Assembly: GCA_019828565.1 (NCBI GenBank)
Contig: JAHDYR010000015.1
Span: 744,001-808,000 of the forward strand
Reading direction: 5' to 3'
Length of the DNA stretch: 64,000 nt
From: Carpediemonas membranifera
Lineage: Eukaryota; Fornicata
Both the position numbers and the translations under genes were made by a program. The notes below the pieces were generated by a model. That model did not search any database. It was not told the DNA's origin and saw nothing but the letters and a program-made list of their open reading frames with translations. Of the stretch, positions 8,404-17,800 are shown piece after piece (position 1 is the stretch's first letter; each line of letters begins with the position of its first letter).

Positions 8404-10848
8404 AAAAGAATCACCTCCATTCGCGCGTACGTCAGCGCGTTCTCAGCAGTTTTCTCTAAGGCCGAAGACATCGAAGAGTCCGACTCGGACGAGGACGAAG
8501 AGGAACAAGAAGAGGACGAAGAAGACATTTCCCCCTTTGAGAAGAACGCGCGTAAGATCTTCCTTCAGGGGATCCGCCCATCCACTTTCCGCAAGGTCCT
8601 GGACTTTGAACTCAAGGAGCATCCTAAGAGGAAGTCACTTGCCGATGCATACGAGCTGAGCATTGCCCTCGCTCAAGAAGATGACGACGCTCGGGCTAAG
8701 GCCATTCGCTTTGGTCACTACCAGGCCGGAAAGTCCTCCACCCGAAAGAAAGGAACGGCCGCAGGAGGCCAACCGCCTCGCCTCCCGGTCCCGGGCGCAG
8801 TTGCCTCAGGGGCCCCGGAGAAGTCTTCCACTCTCAAGCCGAACGACGTCAACCCAGCTTTGAAGCCTCCCCATCGTGCCTGTGGCAAGTGCGGCGGATG
8901 GCATTGGGATAATCAGTGCCCCAATGGGGCCCCAATGCGCTCTCGCCAAGAAGGAGGCGGCCTCCGGTCCAACCCGAAGAAGAAGGAGCCAATCGAGGCT
9001 AATCTCCTGGACACGGACCCCGATGAGCCACTCAAAGTGTCTGGTCGTATAAACGACCAAGAGTATTCCTTTATTATTGACACTGGAGCACCAAAATCTA
9101 TCATCTCCGCTGCGTCAGCAGAGGCCCTTAACCTACAGACAGTGACCGGCCCGACCCTCCGCTTCAGAATGGCGAACGGTTCCATTTCGACAACTAACCA
9201 CTATACTGAGGCTTGGTTACACCTCACGCTGGCGGGAGCCCCAACGCGGTTTAAGGCGAAGTTCGCAATCCTCAGTGGGGACCGCGAGAAAATCCTTATT
9301 GGCACCGACATTCTTCGTGTACTCGGGCTTCTTACGAAGGATTCCTTATTCCTCCAGCTCGTAGCCGAAAATCTGAGCAAGGAGGACGGGGACGACATTC
9401 CGCTGAGTTTGAACCAGTTAGACGTCTCGGAGGACGTTGGTGCTGTTGAAATTCCCGAATCCGCGAGCGCCACGCTCCGAAGCGAGGTACGAGCGCTACT
9501 TGCTGAGTATTCCACGTTGTTCGGCCCCATTTCGGCTCAAGGAGCCAAGGTTGAACCTATGCGGATCCGATTGAATGACCCGGACGCCCTGGTCCAGGAA
9601 CGAGCCCGGAGACTATCAGGGGAACGACGCCTTCAGGTGCGGGAAGAAGTAACCCGCCTACGCCACCTTGGCATCACCAGGAACAGCGTCGGACCGTTCT
9701 CCTCCCCGATCGTGGTAGTGGATAAGAAGAACGGCGCCATACGCCTCTGTGTGGACTACACAAAGCTCAACATTCTCACCATTCGTGACCATTTTCCCCT
9801 TCCCGACTTGAAAACCTTCGTGCAGGAGGCGGCGGGGGCTCAATTCTTCGCCAGCTTGGACTTGACGTCCGGGTACCATCAGATGCCCCTCCACGAGGAA
9901 GACAGAGCTATGACGGCGTTTGTAACACCTGACGACTACGAGGAGTTCAACCGAGTCCCATTCGGGCTGACTAACGCTCCGAGTTATTTCCAGCGTACCA
10001 TGCAATCCATCCTCGCCCCGGTACTCCACCGGGGGGTGCTGGTCTATATTGACGACATCTTAATCTACGCCCAATCTGAGGAGGAACTTATAGCACGCTT
10101 AGAGCAAACCTTCCAGTTGCTGACAAAGTATGACCTTCGGCTTAGCCCGGCAAAATGTGTGATCGGCGCGGAGGAGTTAGACATCGTGGGCTTCCACCTT
10201 TCCCGCGAGGGGAAGAGCATCGACAAGCGACGGATTGAAGCACTCACGTCGATAGAGGCTCCGAGCAATGTTTCAGGGGTCAGAACACTCTTAGGGATGT
10301 TTAATTACGTGATCGACTTCATCCCAGCCGCGGCGGACCTTGTGGACCCCCTCTATGAGCTGATCAGGAACGCCGGTGAGCCATTCGTATGGGGACCACG
10401 CCAAGAGGAAGCCCTCGTGGCCCTGAGAGAGGCGGTAGCCCAAGAGACCGTCCTGGCTCAGCCTGATCCCAGCCTGCCATGGGACGTTTACACTGACGCA
10501 AGCGACCGGGGGCTTGGGGCCGTAATCACCCAGGGAGAGGGCGCGAATCGCCGCCTGGTCGCCTTCGTTTCGAAATTATTTAACGCGACGCAGAGGCGCT
10601 GGGCCACCTACGACAAGGAGCTGTACGCAATCCTTCATACCCTCACCCGGCCTGACTTGAGTCCTCTACTCAAGATGGTTAACTCGCTCACTATCCACAC
10701 AGACCACCGGAATATTGTGTACCTCATGCGCCGCTCCCTCGTATCCCCCAAGGTGATGCGCTGGCGGATTGCTTTGCAAGAATTCAATTTCAACATTGCC
10801 CACATATCAGGCGAGCATAATGTGGTCGCCGACGCTCTTCACGGCTAG
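8404..10848 (+). pseudogene. G2 gag C-terminus, protease, RT and RNase H
   Basis: Open frame, in order: acidic gag segment; zinc knuckle of unusual spacing, CGKCGGWHWDNQC (CX2CX3HX4C); aspartic protease IIDTGAPKSII; RT with RLCVDYTKLN, FASLDLTSGYHQMPL, FGLTNAPSYFQR and catalytic VYIDDILIY; RNase H with VYTDASDRGLG, TYDKELYAIL and IHTDHRNIVYL. The frame ends at TAG 10846-10848 just after NVVADAL, where sister elements read SR. A 1-nt shift near 10838 restores the integrase frame. Confidence 0.88.
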
Positions 10849-12221
10849 AATCGTCGACTAAGACTGTGAACAGTGCCGAGATCGTACCATCGGAGGAGGA
10901 GAAGCTGCGCATACTTCAAGATCTGCATGAGGGCGCCAATGGCCACCCCAAGGCAGTACGCCTTACGACTCTTGCGATGGAGGCGGGTCATGTTTGGCCC
11001 GACGTCTCGGCACTCGCCAAGCGGGTAGTCAAGCAGTGCTTGACATGCCAGAAGTTGCGCGCACACAAGCGATCGCCCCCGGCGAAGAACAGCACACACC
11101 GGTACACGCCCTTTGAATGCGTCCAAGTCGACACTCTCTCCCTGGGGGCTAGCGGTGAGTACAAGGGCGTCTTGGTCTTCACAGATGTCTTCACGAAATA
11201 CGTGGTACTGAAGCCGGTGAGATCAACCACGGCCGCCGAGACAGCCCAAGCAATGCTAGAAGTCTGGGCCCTATTTGGGAAACCAGCGCTACTTCAAACT
11301 GATGGCGGACCGGAATTTAGGAACCAAGTGGACGCTGAAGTCAACCGGATCCTCTCCCTCAAGCATCGTTACTCGACCCCACATCACCCAGCCTCCAACG
11401 GAATTGTTGAACGCACGAATGGAAAAGTCCTTCGTCTGTTGCGGGGTTTACTATTTGACAGCCAGGACTATGACTGGGTTCCTTTCCTCCCTTTAGTGCA
11501 GTACATCATTAATACACGGCCAACACGGGCCACGGGGCAAGCCCCCTTACGCCTAGTGACAGGCAATTCGGGATCCGACTCCGAGCAGTTTTCAGTCGCG
11601 CAATACGAGCGGGCGTGGGCCCTATTTAAGGAAATGTCGGCGGGCCAAGCCGATTGCCTGAAGGCGTTCCGCGACGCCCTTAATACCCGCCGTCTGCAAG
11701 CCAAGGCTCATCTCCAACGGTATAGCGAACGAAACAAGAGCGGCGAGGACAGCGACACACCTCCGAGCTTCCCGGATGGCTCCTTCGCACTCCTCCGCTA
11801 CGTTGGCAGAGCTCCCAAGCTGCTCACCAGCCTCCGGGGCCCGATGAAGGTTGTACGAGCCGGCGAATCGCCCGCTACGCACGTGGTTCGCGACTTAGTG
11901 TCGCTGGCAGAGGTCCTGGTCAGCGATGAGCGACTCATTCCTGTCGAGACGCCAGAGGACGAGCAAGCCCTGATCGCTAGACTTGCCGCCGAGTGCGGTG
12001 AGTATGTGGTCGACAATGTCTACAAGCACAGGGTCTCAAACAAGGGGTCCAAGGTCGAATTCAAAGTCCACTGGCTGGGCTACGAGCCGAGCGAAGACTC
12101 TTGGATTAGTTTTACCAGAGACACCGACCAGCTGGAGGCCCTAGACCAATATTTGCGCGAGAACCCTGCACTAGAGCCGACCCTGGCTCGTATTCGTCGC
12201 AGGTGGCGGGCCCGGTCCTAG
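10842..12221 (+). CDS. G2 integrase with C-terminal chromodomain
   Basis: A 451-codon frame, open from about 10842 with no ATG at its head, as expected for part of a polyprotein. It has an HHCC zinc site (HEGANGHP ... CLTCQK), a DDE core (VDTLSLG, TDGGPEFRN, GIVERTNGK) and a C-terminal chromodomain (EYVVDNVYKHR ... VHWLGYEPSEDSWISF). It joins DNA copies into the genome and probably targets marked chromatin. It is complete after the frameshift and ends with an Arg-rich tail. Confidence 0.9.
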   Translation, partial: RLESSTKTVNSAEIVPSEEEKLRILQDLHEGANGHPKAVRLTTLAMEAGHVWPDVSALAKRVVKQCLTCQKLRAHKRSPPAKNSTHRYTPFECVQVDTLSLGASGEYKGVLVFTDVFTKYVVLKPVRSTTAAETAQAMLEVWALFGKPALLQTDGGPEFRNQVDAEVNRILSLKHRYSTPHHPASNGIVERTNGKVLRLLRGLLFDSQDYDWVPFLPLVQYIINTRPTRATGQAPLRLVTGNSGSDSEQFSVAQYERAWALFKEMSAGQADCLKAFRDALNTRRLQAKAHLQRYSERNKSGEDSDTPPSFPDGSFALLRYVGRAPKLLTSLRGPMKVVRAGESPATHVVRDLVSLAEVLVSDERLIPVETPEDEQALIARLAAECGEYVVDNVYKHRVSNKGSKVEFKVHWLGYEPSEDSWISFTRDTDQLEALDQYLRENPALEPTLARIRRRWRARS

Positions 12222-12796
12222 CCGCAGTATTAGGCAACTCAATCGGCGAGCAGCCAATTATGCTCAATTACCCCCCAGGAAGTAATTCTTCCGCCCAATA
12301 TCGCTCTACACATGCTTGTTACACCTCTTTTGCGGGGAATTTCGGTCCAAACCTCCCCAGTTAATCGATAGTCAATTGATTCCAAATTTTTGCGCATTGC
12401 GGGGGAACCAATGCCCGTGAGAACCTAGTGCTACAGCAGTACAATCACCTTTATATATCTCCCCATTTCCCTCGGGTTCAGCTCTCGTTGCGATCATCTT
12501 CCCCGTTCACTCTTTCGCCATCGACTCGTGTTTCGGCCACCACACGAGGTACTCAGACCTCAGACAGGAGGTGGAGGTAGGCCGCTGCAAGGGCATATCG
12601 AGTACACCCTTTCCATTTTTTTTCCGTCCTTCGCCTCCTCCTTCTTTTCGACTCATCGCTGGGTCGTGCAGGTTAAGACCCATTCAATGAAAAATATGGT
12701 GACCCCGGGGGTCGAACCCGGTTCCACCCTGAAGGAAGATCCTCGACCATCGGATGGGTTTCTGACACAATTTGCAAAGTGGCTTTAATACTCTCG
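12222..12796 (+). other. G2 3' noncoding region
   Basis: No gene. Contains a TATA-like TTTATATATC near 12452, a T-rich stretch near 12615 and, on the opposite strand, the tRNA-like half described separately. Confidence 0.6.
12697..12721 (-). ncRNA. tRNA 3'-half-like sequence, antisense inside G2
   Basis: On the minus strand there is a perfect T-arm: stem CCGGG (12721-12717), 7-nt loop TTCGACC, stem CCCGG (12709-12705). A 7-nt acceptor-like strand GGTCACC and a discriminator A follow. The B-box GGTTCGANNCC is matched. No pairing 5' acceptor or anticodon arm was found, so this is a half tRNA or tRNA mimic and not a gene. G5 has the equivalent at 18666-18690. Confidence 0.6.
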
Positions 12797-12812
12797 GTGG
12801 GGGGAGGGGTAG
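12797..12812 (+). other. Polypurine tract of G2
   Basis: GGTGGGGGGAGGGGTAG runs directly into the 3' LTR (TGTCGC at 12813). The same GGGGTAG-TGTC junction is seen in G4 and G5. Confidence 0.8.
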
Positions 12813-12920
12813 TGTCGCAATACCGTATTAATATTTATATATTTTATGGGTGTCGTCTTGGTCCTACTTGGTCCGAGACGACACCAGTGTGTCGAAATAA
12901 ATTAGCGCATCGTTACAACA
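12813..12920 (+). repeat. 3' LTR of G2 (108 bp)
   Basis: Identical by eye to 7989-8096, including the hairpin at 12879-12894; followed by the GTTG target duplicate (12921-12924). Confidence 0.93.
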
Positions 12921-12924
12921 GTTG
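12921..12924 (+). repeat. Target site duplication of G2, right copy
   Basis: GTTG, matching 7985-7988. Confidence 0.8.
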
Positions 12925-13285
12925 AAGTCTGCAGCTACAAGTACGTTTCCTCTCCACAGCTTCCTCAGTATCGAGGCCCGGACAGGGCGAAGGTCCACGT
13001 CGCGGCCGAGACCGAGTTGCTTGCTCAAGACGACCAACCAGTCGTGCTCGAGGACCACTCGGTGGCCGTTCGCGTCCTTGCTCTCGGGCTCAGCCTTGGC
13101 CAGCACCCGGCGGCCAGTCCATCCCGTGGGGTGGATGACGCCGGGGATGACCTCGACATTCCAGTTCGAGTACCGGGCGTGCTTCGAGCGCGTAGCCCAC
13201 CCGTGGTTGGGTGAGACCACGATGTCGACCCCTACTGGTGCGCGATCACCCGTGTTGTGGGTCCTACCCAAAGTTACACAGATTT

Positions 13286-13395
13286 ACGTTATATTTAATA
13301 GTCAAGGAGTTTCTCCTCGACACCCTTGTGTCGAGTCTTCTCCTCAGTAAAAGTTCAACACCCATTGAACCACAGTACTAGTACTACCAAAACAT
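13286..13395 (+). repeat. G3 leader and probable LTR 3' part
   Basis: Includes the hairpin CGACAC-CCTT-GTGTCG (13318-13333), flanked by TTAATA and a possible LTR end TTCAACA at 13360. The perfect 12-nt palindrome AGTACTAGTACT (13374-13385) lies just before the gag ATG. The LTR start could not be placed because no second copy is present. Confidence 0.45.
13318..13333 (+). promoter_or_regulatory. LTR-type hairpin in G3 leader
   Basis: 6-bp perfect stem CGACAC/GTGTCG with 4-nt loop CCTT, extended by one T-A pair outside. Same stem sequence as in G2 though the rest of the leader differs. Confidence 0.6.
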
Positions 13396-13563
13396 ATGGG
13401 TACGGAAACTTACAGAAGCCTGAAGAAGAATCCGCCTCTCCTGAAGAAGTCCTCCATGGACGCTCTTTTGGACTTTGCGGATAACCTCCACGATCATCGC
13501 GTCTTAGGCGGCCGCGATGATGTTATTGACCTCATCGAGCCTAGCAGAGCTAGCAGGCCTTAA
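13396..13563 (+). pseudogene. G3 gag, N-terminal segment
   Basis: The ATG at 13396 follows the leader and opens a 55-codon frame (LLKKSSMDALLDFADNLHDH...), ending at TAA 13561-13563. The larger gag frame overlaps it from 13517. A 1-nt shift between about 13517 and 13560 would join them, so this is probably the true gag start. Confidence 0.45.
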
Positions 13564-14365
13564 CGACGACGAAGAGGTTGAAGACACTCCTCTCCTGCTC
13601 TCCGCGAAGCTCCGTAAGAAACGTCGTGTCGCAGCCCAAGATGAACGAGTCCTCAAGCGCCTCGGTGCTGCCCTTCGACCTTCTCGCCCGAGCATGCGTC
13701 TACAGCTCTTCCGAGTCCCCGCCAAGTCCTTCGAGCCTGATGAGGTTGCTCGAGTGAACCGCCGATTCAATCTGCTCTTGAAGCTCGTTCAACCCGAAGA
13801 TCCCGAGGACGTCTTGAAGGAGACGTACAGCCGCTGCTTCAAGTTCCCCAACAACAGTCGCATCATGTATCGAGTCAGAGAATCAACGGAGCGCAAGGAT
13901 CTCAAGGACGCAATGGCTGATGTCCTCGTCATGTCACGCGACCTCAAGGAGTCCAAGGAGATGATCGCTTCCTTCGGCGCTGCGGGGGTCTCCGACTCAC
14001 AGCGTACCAACACCACGCCCTCCCATACACGGCACACGGGGAGCGGTCCGAAGAACCCTCATCGACGCGAGCCTGACCGCACGAACGTAGCCCCCTCAAA
14101 AGGCAAGCCGATCGACAAGCCCAAGCACGAGAAGAAGCCATTCGTGTGCTTCAACTGCGGTAAGGTCGGTCACTCCGCTCGCCGATGCCCTGCTCCGAAG
14201 ACAACCTGTTCCAAGTGCCAGAAGCCGGGCCACCGAGCTGAATTCTGCCGTTCTGAGGTAAATTCAGCTCGTTGTGTGTTTTCTCTCGGTTCCCGTCAGA
14301 GTGTCCTCCCCTCCGTCAAGGCTAGCATTCTTAAGCAAGTCCGTCCTGTTCGACTCGGGCGCTGA
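13517..14365 (+). CDS. G3 gag with two zinc knuckles
   Basis: A 282-codon frame. The middle is an arginine-rich helical capsid-like region, followed by a basic linker and two classical CX2CX4HX4C knuckles (CFNCGKVGHSARRC and CSKCQKPGHRAEFC) that bind genomic RNA. It overlaps the protease-RT frame by about 90 nt (14274-14365) in a different phase. That is the usual arrangement for frameshifting between gag and pol; no slippery site was identified with confidence. Confidence 0.8.
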   Translation: MMLLTSSSLAELAGLNDDEEVEDTPLLLSAKLRKKRRVAAQDERVLKRLGAALRPSRPSMRLQLFRVPAKSFEPDEVARVNRRFNLLLKLVQPEDPEDVLKETYSRCFKFPNNSRIMYRVRESTERKDLKDAMADVLVMSRDLKESKEMIASFGAAGVSDSQRTNTTPSHTRHTGSGPKNPHRREPDRTNVAPSKGKPIDKPKHEKKPFVCFNCGKVGHSARRCPAPKTTCSKCQKPGHRAEFCRSEVNSARCVFSLGSRQSVLPSVKASILKQVRPVRLGR

Positions 14366-15209
14366 CTGCGCAACCATTGACCCCAAGCTCTGCCACGGCA
14401 AGGCAGTGAAGTGGATCTCACACGAGAAGACACTTATCGAGACAGTGGGCGGCGTCAGAGAGGCCGATGGTCAGGTATCCTTCCGCCTCGTCTTAGCGCC
14501 CTCGCCATTCACTCCGCGCGGATGCTCTATCACTATTAAGGCCTACGTCCTGTCGACCGCTTTCGACGTATGCCTGGGTTACCCTCAGATGGTGGAGATC
14601 GGCCTTCTCCCTTCGTTTTCTGAGCCTACCAGCGAGCTCGCAGCCAGCGACGAACCACCTACATTCGAGAAGTACGTCGCGCAAGCCAGAGCCATGTCCT
14701 CTTCCTTTTCTCAGAGGCAGGCCGACATCCTCAAGCGTTACGCCCGGACATTCGTGGACCGTACCGAGCCAAGCCGGCTCAAACCGTATGATTTGGTCCT
14801 CAAGGGCGACAGAGTCGTACACATTCGGCCGTACTATGTTCCCCCGCCGAAAGTCCCGATCATTCAAGAGCACATTAATACGCTCCTGGCAAAGCGCTAC
14901 ATCGAGGCATGCCAGTCTCAATACGCGAGCCCTACCATCATAGTCCCAAAGAAGGGGGGAAAGACGCGTTTTGTCGTCGACTTCCGCGAGATCAATCAAC
15001 TAACGGAACCATTCGACTACCCCATCCCTCGCATAGACGAAGTTCTCACTCAACTGTCCGGAAAGTCTGTGTTCGCTACCCTAGACTTGTCAGCAGGATA
15101 CCATCAGATCCCTCTTACTGAACGGTGCCGTCACCTAACCGCCTTCCGTACTGTTTTTGGTCAATACCAATATACACGGATGCCCTTCGGCTTACGTAAC
15201 GCCGGAGCG
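14274..15209 (+). pseudogene. G3 protease and truncated RT
   Basis: The aspartic protease motif is LFDSGADCATI. RT fingers and palm follow: ASPTIIVPKKGGKTRFVVDF, FATLDLSAGYHQIPL and MPFGLRNAGA. The reading is cut there by the G4 LTR (15210), before the catalytic YxDD box. The ORF runs on to 15254 only as chance sequence inside G4. Without the catalytic box the product is inactive. Confidence 0.85.
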
Positions 15210-15262
15210 TGTGGTATGGATAGAACAGCTAGCGAAAGAGGTTTAATCAATTGATTGGGACA
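15210..15262 (-). repeat. 3' LTR of G4, 53 bp
   Basis: Starts TGTCCC at 15262 after GAGGGGTAG and ends CCACA at 15210, exactly where the G3 RT frame is broken. If both ends are right the LTR is only 53 bp. It contains AATCAATTGATT, an AT-rich palindrome. Confidence 0.6.
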
Positions 15263-15468
15263 CTACCCCTCTCCTCGAGGTGACGGCGCACGACGGACGT
15301 GCGGGAGGCGTCAGAGTTGGGACCCTCCCACGTGGCCTTAGCCTCAGGGAAGCCGAGCCACTTAATGAGGAGGTCGCCAGTCTCGTCGTCGACCTCTAGG
15401 ACTTTCTCGACGTAATCCTCCTCGTCGTCGGTAGCCGCGATGCGCAACAGTTCGGCGTCGCTGAGGGG
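15247..15468 (-). pseudogene. G4 pol C-terminus: chromodomain
   Basis: Encodes LSDAELLRIAATDDEEDY, then a chromodomain core (VEKVLEVDDETGDLLIKWLG, ATWEGPNSD) of the kind found at the end of chromovirus integrases. The stop TGA (15247-15249) lies inside the 3' LTR, as in G6 and G7. Everything upstream of the chromodomain is gone. Confidence 0.75.
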
Positions 15469-17105
15469 GCCTTGGCAGACCAGTCAGTGGCCACCGCTAA
15501 TGGCCGGACCTCCGCGGACCTCCGAGTGGCCCTAGCTGGCCACGAGACCCGCTTCACTGCCAACCTCGACATCATACCAGGGAAAAACCCCCTGATCCTC
15601 ATAGGCTGCGATATTCTGAGAAGCCTCGGATGCCTCACTTCCGATGGCCTTTTTGTTAAGCTCGTGAAAGAAACCGCAGCAGACGAAGGGGACGATATTC
15701 CTTTCAGACCAGCAGAAGAATTACTGCTGGCCGACGACGTACAGCCCAACATTGAGATCGAGGAGCTTAAGCAACCGATCACAGCGATATTGGTGCAGCA
15801 CCCTCACGTTTTTGACGGCCTGGCGCCCGGAGGAGCCAAGGTGCCCGCCATGCGCATCCCGCTAGTGGACGAACAGCACCTCGTGCAAGCCAAGCCCCGC
15901 CGCCTCAATCCCAGACGCCGTGAGCAAGTCAGAGAAGAGCTGCAGCGCCTGCGATCGGCAGGTATCACACGGGCCTCACAGGGACCGTTTGCCTCTCCCA
16001 TTGTCGTCGTAGACAAGGCATCCGGCGCCATCAGACTGTGTATTGACTATACAGCTCTCAATAGGATCACAGTCAAGGACCACTTCCCCCTCCCCGACTT
16101 GAAGTCGTTTGTACGGGAAGCATCCGGCTCACGCTTCTTCGCGGCGCTGGACCTCACGTCCGGGTATCATCAAGTCCCAGTCCACCCGGACGACGTCCGC
16201 AAGACGGCTATGATCACCCCAGACGCGTATGACGAGTTCGTGCGGGTGCCATTCGGCCTAGCAAATGCGCCGTCTCACTTCCAAAGAGTCATGCAAGGAG
16301 TCCTCGCACCCGTGCTTCACAAGGGTGTTATGGTCTACATTGATGACATCCTCATCCACGCAAAGACACAGGAGGAATTCCTCCAGACGCTAGAGCACAC
16401 CTTAGTGCTACTCGATCGCCATGACTTGAGACTTAACCTCGCGAAGTGCAAGTTCGCCTCCCGTAAGGTCAAGGTCGTCGGCTTCGACATCTCGGAGCAA
16501 GGTCGCAGCGTGGACCCCGAGAGAGCCAAGGCCCTCAACGACATCACATCTCCCACCTCTGTCAAGGACATGCGACGCATCGCTGGCATGTTCAATTACA
16601 TCGCTGAGCACCTTCCGCGCGCACAGGAGCTTCTTGGCCCGCTCTATGACGCAATCAAGGCCGAGGAGTGGGGTGATCCACAAGAACAGGCCCTCCAGAG
16701 CCTCAAGGAGGCCACAGCGGAGGCCATCACCCTCACCCAGCCGGACCCGGGTCTACCCTGGCATCTCTATACAGACGCGTCCGACAACGCGGTCGGCGGT
16801 ATTCTATACCAGATCGCTGCGGACGGCCAACATCAGCCCGTCACGTTATTCTCCAAGAGACTAACTGATGTGCAACGCCGCTGGTGCACCTATGATAAGG
16901 AACTGTATGGTATCCTTAGTGCACTCACCAGATCAGACATGCAGCCCCTGTTCACCATGGCCACGGACCTACACGTCCACACGGACCATCGCAATATCGT
17001 CTACCTCATGAAGCGCTCGGACTGCTCACCGAAGGTAATGCGCTGGAGGATCACCCTCCAGCAGTTCCCCGCGGAGATATCACATGTGGCAGGGGGAGGA
17101 CAACG
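15469..17105 (+). pseudogene. G5 protease C-terminus, RT and RNase H
   Basis: Starts after the protease active site (ANLDIIPGKNPLILIGCDIL is the conserved protease end). RT shows ASPIVVVDKASGAIRLCIDY, FAALDLTSGYHQVPV, FGLANAPSHFQR and catalytic VYIDDILIH. RNase H shows LYTDASDNAVGG, TYDKELYGIL and VHTDHRNIVYL. The frame is lost at the G5 run near 17095 (GCAGGGGGAGG), where one G fewer would continue into DNAVADALSR. Confidence 0.85.
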
Positions 17106-17800
17106 CTGTAGCAGACGCTCTTAGTCGCTGCTGCTTCCTGACCACTGACGACATACCAGAAGACGCCCGCGCCATCCTCCGGACCCTTCATGGAGGATCC
17201 GCCGGCCACCCATCAGCCAGAATCATCCGCAGGCTGGCAACGCCAGCTCAACGCGAGACCATTGACCCCTACATCGACGCCTTCGTTCGGACCTGTCCGG
17301 CATGTCTGAAGACTCGACAGATCCAAGCGCGCCAGACCGCGTGGCATAGCACGCAGAGGGTAGAGCCGTTCGAGACAGTCCAGCTGGACACGATCGGGCC
17401 CCTGCCCGAATCCACTCGGGGCAATCGATATATCATCACCATCATTGACTCCTTTACCAAGTACGTCGACCTAGTTCCAGTCCGGGACACGTCGGCAGAC
17501 TCAGCCGCACAGGCCCTACTCGCATTCGCTGGCCGCTTCGGCATTCCTCAGGAGATCCACACCGATGGAGGATCCCAGTACCGCAACAAGCTTATGGAGA
17601 AGCTTACGAGTGAATTGACCCTCAAGCACCACATTGCTACAGCCTACCATCCACAGAGCTCGGGTATAGTTGAGCGAGCGAATGGCACGGCCGTGCGCGC
17701 TCTACGCAAACTCATGATGGAAGCAGAGTCCAACAAATGGCAACGATGGCTTTATATGGCCCAATTCCTCGTCAACTCCGCTCCACATCGCACTCTGGGG
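17090..17800 (+). pseudogene. G5 integrase, zinc site and DDE core
   Basis: Continues from the end of RNase H (DNAVADALSRC) into the HHCC zinc site (LHGGSAGHP ... CPACLK) and the catalytic core (LDTIGPLP, TDGGSQYRN, GIVERANG). The frame breaks at a G5 run near 17798 (CTGGGGGAATATC), and the next frame carries on without a gap. Confidence 0.85.

Larger units (their letters stand above)
7989..12920 (+). mobile_element. Gypsy element G2 (chromodomain Ty3/gypsy), complete
   Basis: A 4932-bp element with identical 108-bp LTRs, GTTG target duplications, gag, protease, RT, RNase H, integrase, chromodomain, a 590-nt 3' noncoding region and a polypurine tract. LTR identity means recent insertion. Two single-base frameshifts (about 8403 in gag, about 10838 between RNase H and integrase) would block the protein as read. 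It interrupts the unidentified ORF at 7919-13285. Confidence 0.93.
7919..13285 (-). pseudogene. Unidentified ORF split by the G2 insertion
   Basis: Minus-strand coding sequence from about 13285 to 12921 runs in frame into the G2 3' LTR. When G2 and one GTTG target copy are removed it continues in the same frame from 7988 to a TAG at 7919-7921. The product is about 140 residues with no ATG at its start, so it is 5'-truncated where the G3 leader begins. Visible segments include GVDIVVSPNHGWATRS, HPTGWTGRRVLAKAEPE and GNVLVAADFN. The last weakly recalls the GDFN box of AP-type endonucleases but has Ala for Gly; I do not claim that family. Confidence 0.45.
13286..15209 (+). mobile_element. Gypsy element G3, 5' part only
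   Basis: Carries a leader with an LTR-type hairpin, gag with two zinc knuckles, protease and the first half of RT. It is cut at 15209 inside RT by the minus-strand G4 LTR. Its gag differs from G1/G2 and matches the minus-strand fragments at 18902-19046, 23602-23876 and 30340-30716, so all belong to one family. Confidence 0.75.
15210..15468 (-). mobile_element. Gypsy element G4, 3' end fragment
   Basis: A minus-strand remnant with the end of an integrase-chromodomain ORF, a purine tract and a very short LTR. Its 5' side is cut near 15468, where G5 sequence begins in the other direction. Confidence 0.75.

Noticed and set aside
12528..12788. 86-codon plus-strand ORF in the G2 3' region
   Set aside because: Overlaps the antisense tRNA-like half and T-rich noncoding DNA; no family features.
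12697..12800. Complete tRNA gene
   Set aside because: Only the T-arm and 3' acceptor strand are present; no matching 5' acceptor, D-arm or anticodon arm found.
12922..13350. 142-codon plus-strand ORF
   Set aside because: Shadow of the minus-strand ORF whose frame is continuous across the G2 insertion.
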